Shown here: positions 43,271 through 44,953 of the stretch, in pieces
Layout: each line of letters starts with the position of its first letter
Position numbering within the stretch: the first letter of the stretch is position 1
Assembly: GCF_003116015.1 (NCBI RefSeq)
Contig: NZ_LGQZ01000051.1
Coordinates: 1-44,953 of the forward strand
Source: Azospirillum sp. TSO22-1
GTDB taxonomy: Bacteria; Pseudomonadota; Alphaproteobacteria; Azospirillales; Azospirillaceae
Reading direction: 5' to 3'
Length of the DNA: 44,953 nt
Translations under genes and position numbers: made by a program
Notes under the pieces: generated by a model
Databases searched by the model: none
What the model was told of the DNA's origin: nothing
What the model saw: only the letters and a program-made list of their open reading frames with translations

Positions 43271-43410
43271 CCGCTCCTTCACCGCCATCCCGGCGTTGCG
43301 GCGATGATAGGGCGCGCGCCCCTCGCAGGCAATCCAACGCCGCCCCTGCGGCAAAAGGCTCGACGGGCGCCGCGCGCGCCGCGGCATCGTGCCGCGTCGT
43401 GTCTAATATC

Positions 43411-43428
43411 TAATATACTAGTATGTGA
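43411..43428. promoter_or_regulatory. Palindromic operator, copy 3
   Basis: TAATATACTAGTATGTGA contains the perfect 10-mer ATACTAGTAT (43415-43424) and matches the shared consensus at 15 of 18 bases. It lies between gntR (141 bases from the start at 43270) and terC (92 bases from 43520), as expected for an autoregulated GntR protein. Confidence 0.62.
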
Positions 43429-43519
43429 ACGACGTGTCGGGTACTCTGACCGGACGGCGGGTGCGGCGCGAGGGCGCCCTGCCTGGACATCGGCGGCGGA
43501 TTTCAGGTCGGAGGGCGGA

Positions 43520-44257
43520 ATGTTCGAGTTCGGCGAGTTCCTTATGGCGCTCCTGCAGATCATCTGGATCAACATCCTGCTGAGCGGCGACAACGCGGTC
43601 GTCATCGCCATGGCGTGCCGCTCGCTGCCGCCGAAGCAGCAGAAGCTGGGCATCATCCTGGGGACCGGACCGGCGGTCGTCCTGCGCATCGTCTTCACGA
43701 TCCTGATCGCCTACCTGCTCCAGATCCCCTTCCTGAAGGTCGCCGGCGGCGTTCTTCTGCTGTGGATCGCCTACAAGCTGATGATCCCGGAAAACGAGGA
43801 GAACCACGCGGTCGGCACCGGGGGATCCCTGATCGAGGCCGTCAAGACCATTGTCATCGCCGATGCGGTCATGAGCCTGGACAACGTGATCGCCATCGCC
43901 GCGGCGGCGAAGGGGAACATGCCTCTGCTGGTGATCGGGCTGGTGATCAGCATCCCGCTCATCGTGTTCGGCAGCACGCTCGTCCTGGGCTTGATCAATC
44001 GGTTCCCCGTCCTGGTGACGGCCGGCGCCGCGCTCCTCGGGTACATCGCGGGGGAGGTGATCGTCTCCGATCCGACGCTGGTCGCCTGGGTCGAGCACGA
44101 CGCGCCCGTCCTGCACAGCGTCGTGCCGTTCGTTGGCGCCATCGCCGTCGTGGCCCTCGGGTACGTCATGGCGCGCAAGGCCGCCCGCGCCGGTGAGGCG
44201 GAGGATGCACTGGGTGCGGTGCAAGCGGACGCCGTCGCGTCCGATGCGACGGATTGA
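43520..44257 (+). CDS. TerC/YjbE family integral membrane protein
   Basis: A 245-residue membrane protein of the TerC superfamily, YjbE type, with about seven spans. The two family acidic motifs are LLSGDNAVVIAMACRSLP near residue 20 and DAVMSLDNVIAIAAAAKG near 120, both with the Asp-Asn pair in a membrane helix. GGAGGGCGGA precedes the ATG at 43520; the open frame extends upstream without a start signal. Members of the group export manganese or help metalate exported proteins. The leader is only ~90 bases and I do not see a yybP-ykoY manganese riboswitch in it. Confidence 0.9.
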   Translation: MFEFGEFLMALLQIIWINILLSGDNAVVIAMACRSLPPKQQKLGIILGTGPAVVLRIVFTILIAYLLQIPFLKVAGGVLLLWIAYKLMIPENEENHAVGTGGSLIEAVKTIVIADAVMSLDNVIAIAAAAKGNMPLLVIGLVISIPLIVFGSTLVLGLINRFPVLVTAGAALLGYIAGEVIVSDPTLVAWVEHDAPVLHSVVPFVGAIAVVALGYVMARKAARAGEAEDALGAVQADAVASDATD

Positions 44258-44292
44258 CTTGGCCCCTGCGGTACCGGGAAGGAGCATGGACC

Positions 44293-44532
44293 ATGCTGGC
44301 AGGCTTCATGAACCATGCGTTCGGGGTGGCTGCGCTGCTTCCGTTGCTGGGGCTCGCGGTTGCGCTCGTTCTGGTCGGCCGGTTCAGATCCGTTCCCAAG
44401 GGACGGGCGGCGGCCGTGGCCGATACCCCCTCCCTCGGCTTCGACAAGGCCGCGCTGTTCTTCGAGATCCTGTATTACGGCGCGCACGTCGTCGTGCTTG
44501 CGCTCCTTCCGCTCTACCTCTGGCTGGCGTGA
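44293..44532 (+). CDS. Small two-helix membrane protein, unknown
   Basis: A 79-residue protein with two predicted spans: about 6-24 (NHAFGVAALLPLLGLAVALV) and about 56-78 (LYYGAHVVVLALLPLYLWLA), separated by a basic loop (GRFRSVPKGRAAA). AAGGAG lies 8 bases before the ATG at 44293. I do not recognise the family. It starts 35 bases after terC on the same strand and is probably co-transcribed, so it might be a TerC partner; this is only positional inference. Confidence 0.65.
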   Translation: MLAGFMNHAFGVAALLPLLGLAVALVLVGRFRSVPKGRAAAVADTPSLGFDKAALFFEILYYGAHVVVLALLPLYLWLA

Positions 44533-44542
44533 TCCCCGTTCC

Positions 44543-44794
44543 TCAGGTCCGGGGCGTGCCGAGGGAGTGACGGACGTCGGCGGCGAGCCGCCCGGCGATC
44601 TGGATCGAGCGGAGGTGGTCCACGTCGGCCATCCCCCGCACCGGCTCCGCCTCGACCGGGAACGACTCCGACCGGCAGAGCCACGGCCCCTTGGCGCAGA
44701 CCATCACCTCGTAGGTGCGGGAATCCTCGTTGAACAGGCATTCGGTCTCGACGCCCCGGGCGTCGGTCTCGGCCCACATGATCGTCTTGCTCAT
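44543..44794 (-). CDS. Small hypothetical protein
   Basis: An 83-residue soluble protein, convergent with the terC unit. AAGGATG precedes the ATG at 44794 at about 9 bases. It has a beta-rich first half (MSKTIMWAETDARGVETECL; SRTYEVMVCAKGPWLCRSE) and a helical end. No family is recognised. It is 55 bases downstream of pgk on the same strand, with a hairpin in the gap. Confidence 0.6.
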   Translation of the reverse strand: MSKTIMWAETDARGVETECLFNEDSRTYEVMVCAKGPWLCRSESFPVEAEPVRGMADVDHLRSIQIAGRLAADVRHSLGTPRT

Positions 44795-44831
44795 CGGTTT
44801 GCATCCTTGCGTTTGAATGGTGATGGACGGC

Positions 44832-44849
44832 GCGCGGGATTGCCCGCGC
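44832..44849 (-). terminator. Hairpin after pgk
   Basis: On the minus strand GCGCGGG-CAAT-CCCGCGC forms a perfect 7-bp stem immediately after the pgk stop codon (44850-44852). No T tract follows, so it may act as a 3' end stabiliser or weak terminator. Confidence 0.5.
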
Positions 44850-44953
44850 TTACTTCTTCTTGAGCGCGGCGACGCCCGGCAGGTCCTTGCCTTCCAGCCA
44901 CTCCAGGAAGGCGCCGCCGGCGGCCGAGACGTAGGTGAACCTGTCCTCCACCC
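44850..44953 (-). CDS. pgk: Phosphoglycerate kinase, C-terminal end (partial)
   Basis: Only the last ~34 codons are inside the window. They read [20 protein letters not shown] followed by [13 protein letters not shown] and a TAA stop, the characteristic C-terminus of phosphoglycerate kinase (glycolytic ADP + 1,3-bisphosphoglycerate to ATP + 3-phosphoglycerate). The [12 protein letters not shown] segment is strongly conserved. The 5' part lies beyond 44953. Confidence 0.88.
   Translation of the reverse strand, partial: VEDRFTYVSAAGGAFLEWLEGKDLPGVAALKKK

Noticed and set aside
43430..43519. A yybP-ykoY-type manganese riboswitch before the TerC/YjbE gene.
   Set aside because: The leader is only ~90 bases and the conserved internal-loop sequences of that riboswitch are not seen.

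Overview
The window is very GC-rich (third positions almost always G or C), densely packed, and reads as the chromosome or a chromid of an alphaproteobacterium. Multiple Cache/HAMP chemoreceptors, TGCGAA-type Fur boxes, a FecI/FecR system and an ATP-dependent ketone-carboxylase cluster suggest Rhodospirillales, perhaps an Azospirillum-like genus. That placement is inference, because there is no rRNA or marker gene apart from the last ~34 codons of phosphoglycerate kinase at the right edge.

Region 1 (27-8165, all minus strand) is a short-chain fatty acid module. It holds an sCache chemoreceptor, an AtoS-like sensor kinase, an AtoC-like sigma-54 activator, both acetoacetate CoA-transferase subunits (atoD, atoA) and an AtoE-type transporter. 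The gap between atoC and atoD holds two tandem 18-bp dyads (candidate activator sites), a 28-bp inverted-repeat element and a sigma-54 promoter with correct spacing, in that order.

Region 2 (8541-27795) looks like one catabolic unit for a hydrophobic ketone or secondary alcohol. On the minus strand are a YCF48-like protein, an RND/MMPL exporter, a DUF1302 and a DUF1329 envelope protein, and an SDR dehydrogenase. On the plus strand are a TetR regulator, then an acetophenone/acetone-carboxylase-like set (HyuA, zinc-ribbon gamma, UroD-like protein, second HyuA, HyuB), an acyl-CoA ligase, an OB-fold DUF35 partner without its zinc ribbon, an SCP2-type thiolase and a hotdog thioesterase. Copies of GAACGTTCGTTC lie before the YCF48 gene, the SDR gene and tetR, so the regulator probably controls both arms. 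The proposed route is alcohol to ketone to beta-keto acid to beta-ketoacyl-CoA to acyl-CoA plus acetyl-CoA.

Region 3 (28071-37869) begins with a lone glycosyltransferase. It continues with an iron-uptake locus: ECF sigma factor, FecR anti-sigma, TonB-dependent siderophore receptor with an STN signalling domain, periplasmic esterase, binding protein, FecCD permease, ATPase and DUF2218 protein. Fur boxes precede the sigma factor and the receptor.

Region 4 (37892-44953) is mixed: a dicarboxylate/amino-acid symporter, a class II aldolase (OtnC-like), a second chemoreceptor, a divergent FCD-type GntR regulator, a TerC/YjbE membrane protein with a small membrane protein behind it, a small hypothetical protein, and the end of pgk. 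A shared 18-bp palindrome near TGATATACTAGTATATCA lies upstream of both chemoreceptors and between gntR and terC, which suggests a GntR regulon spanning the window. No tRNA, rRNA, CRISPR array, integrase or insertion sequence was seen.
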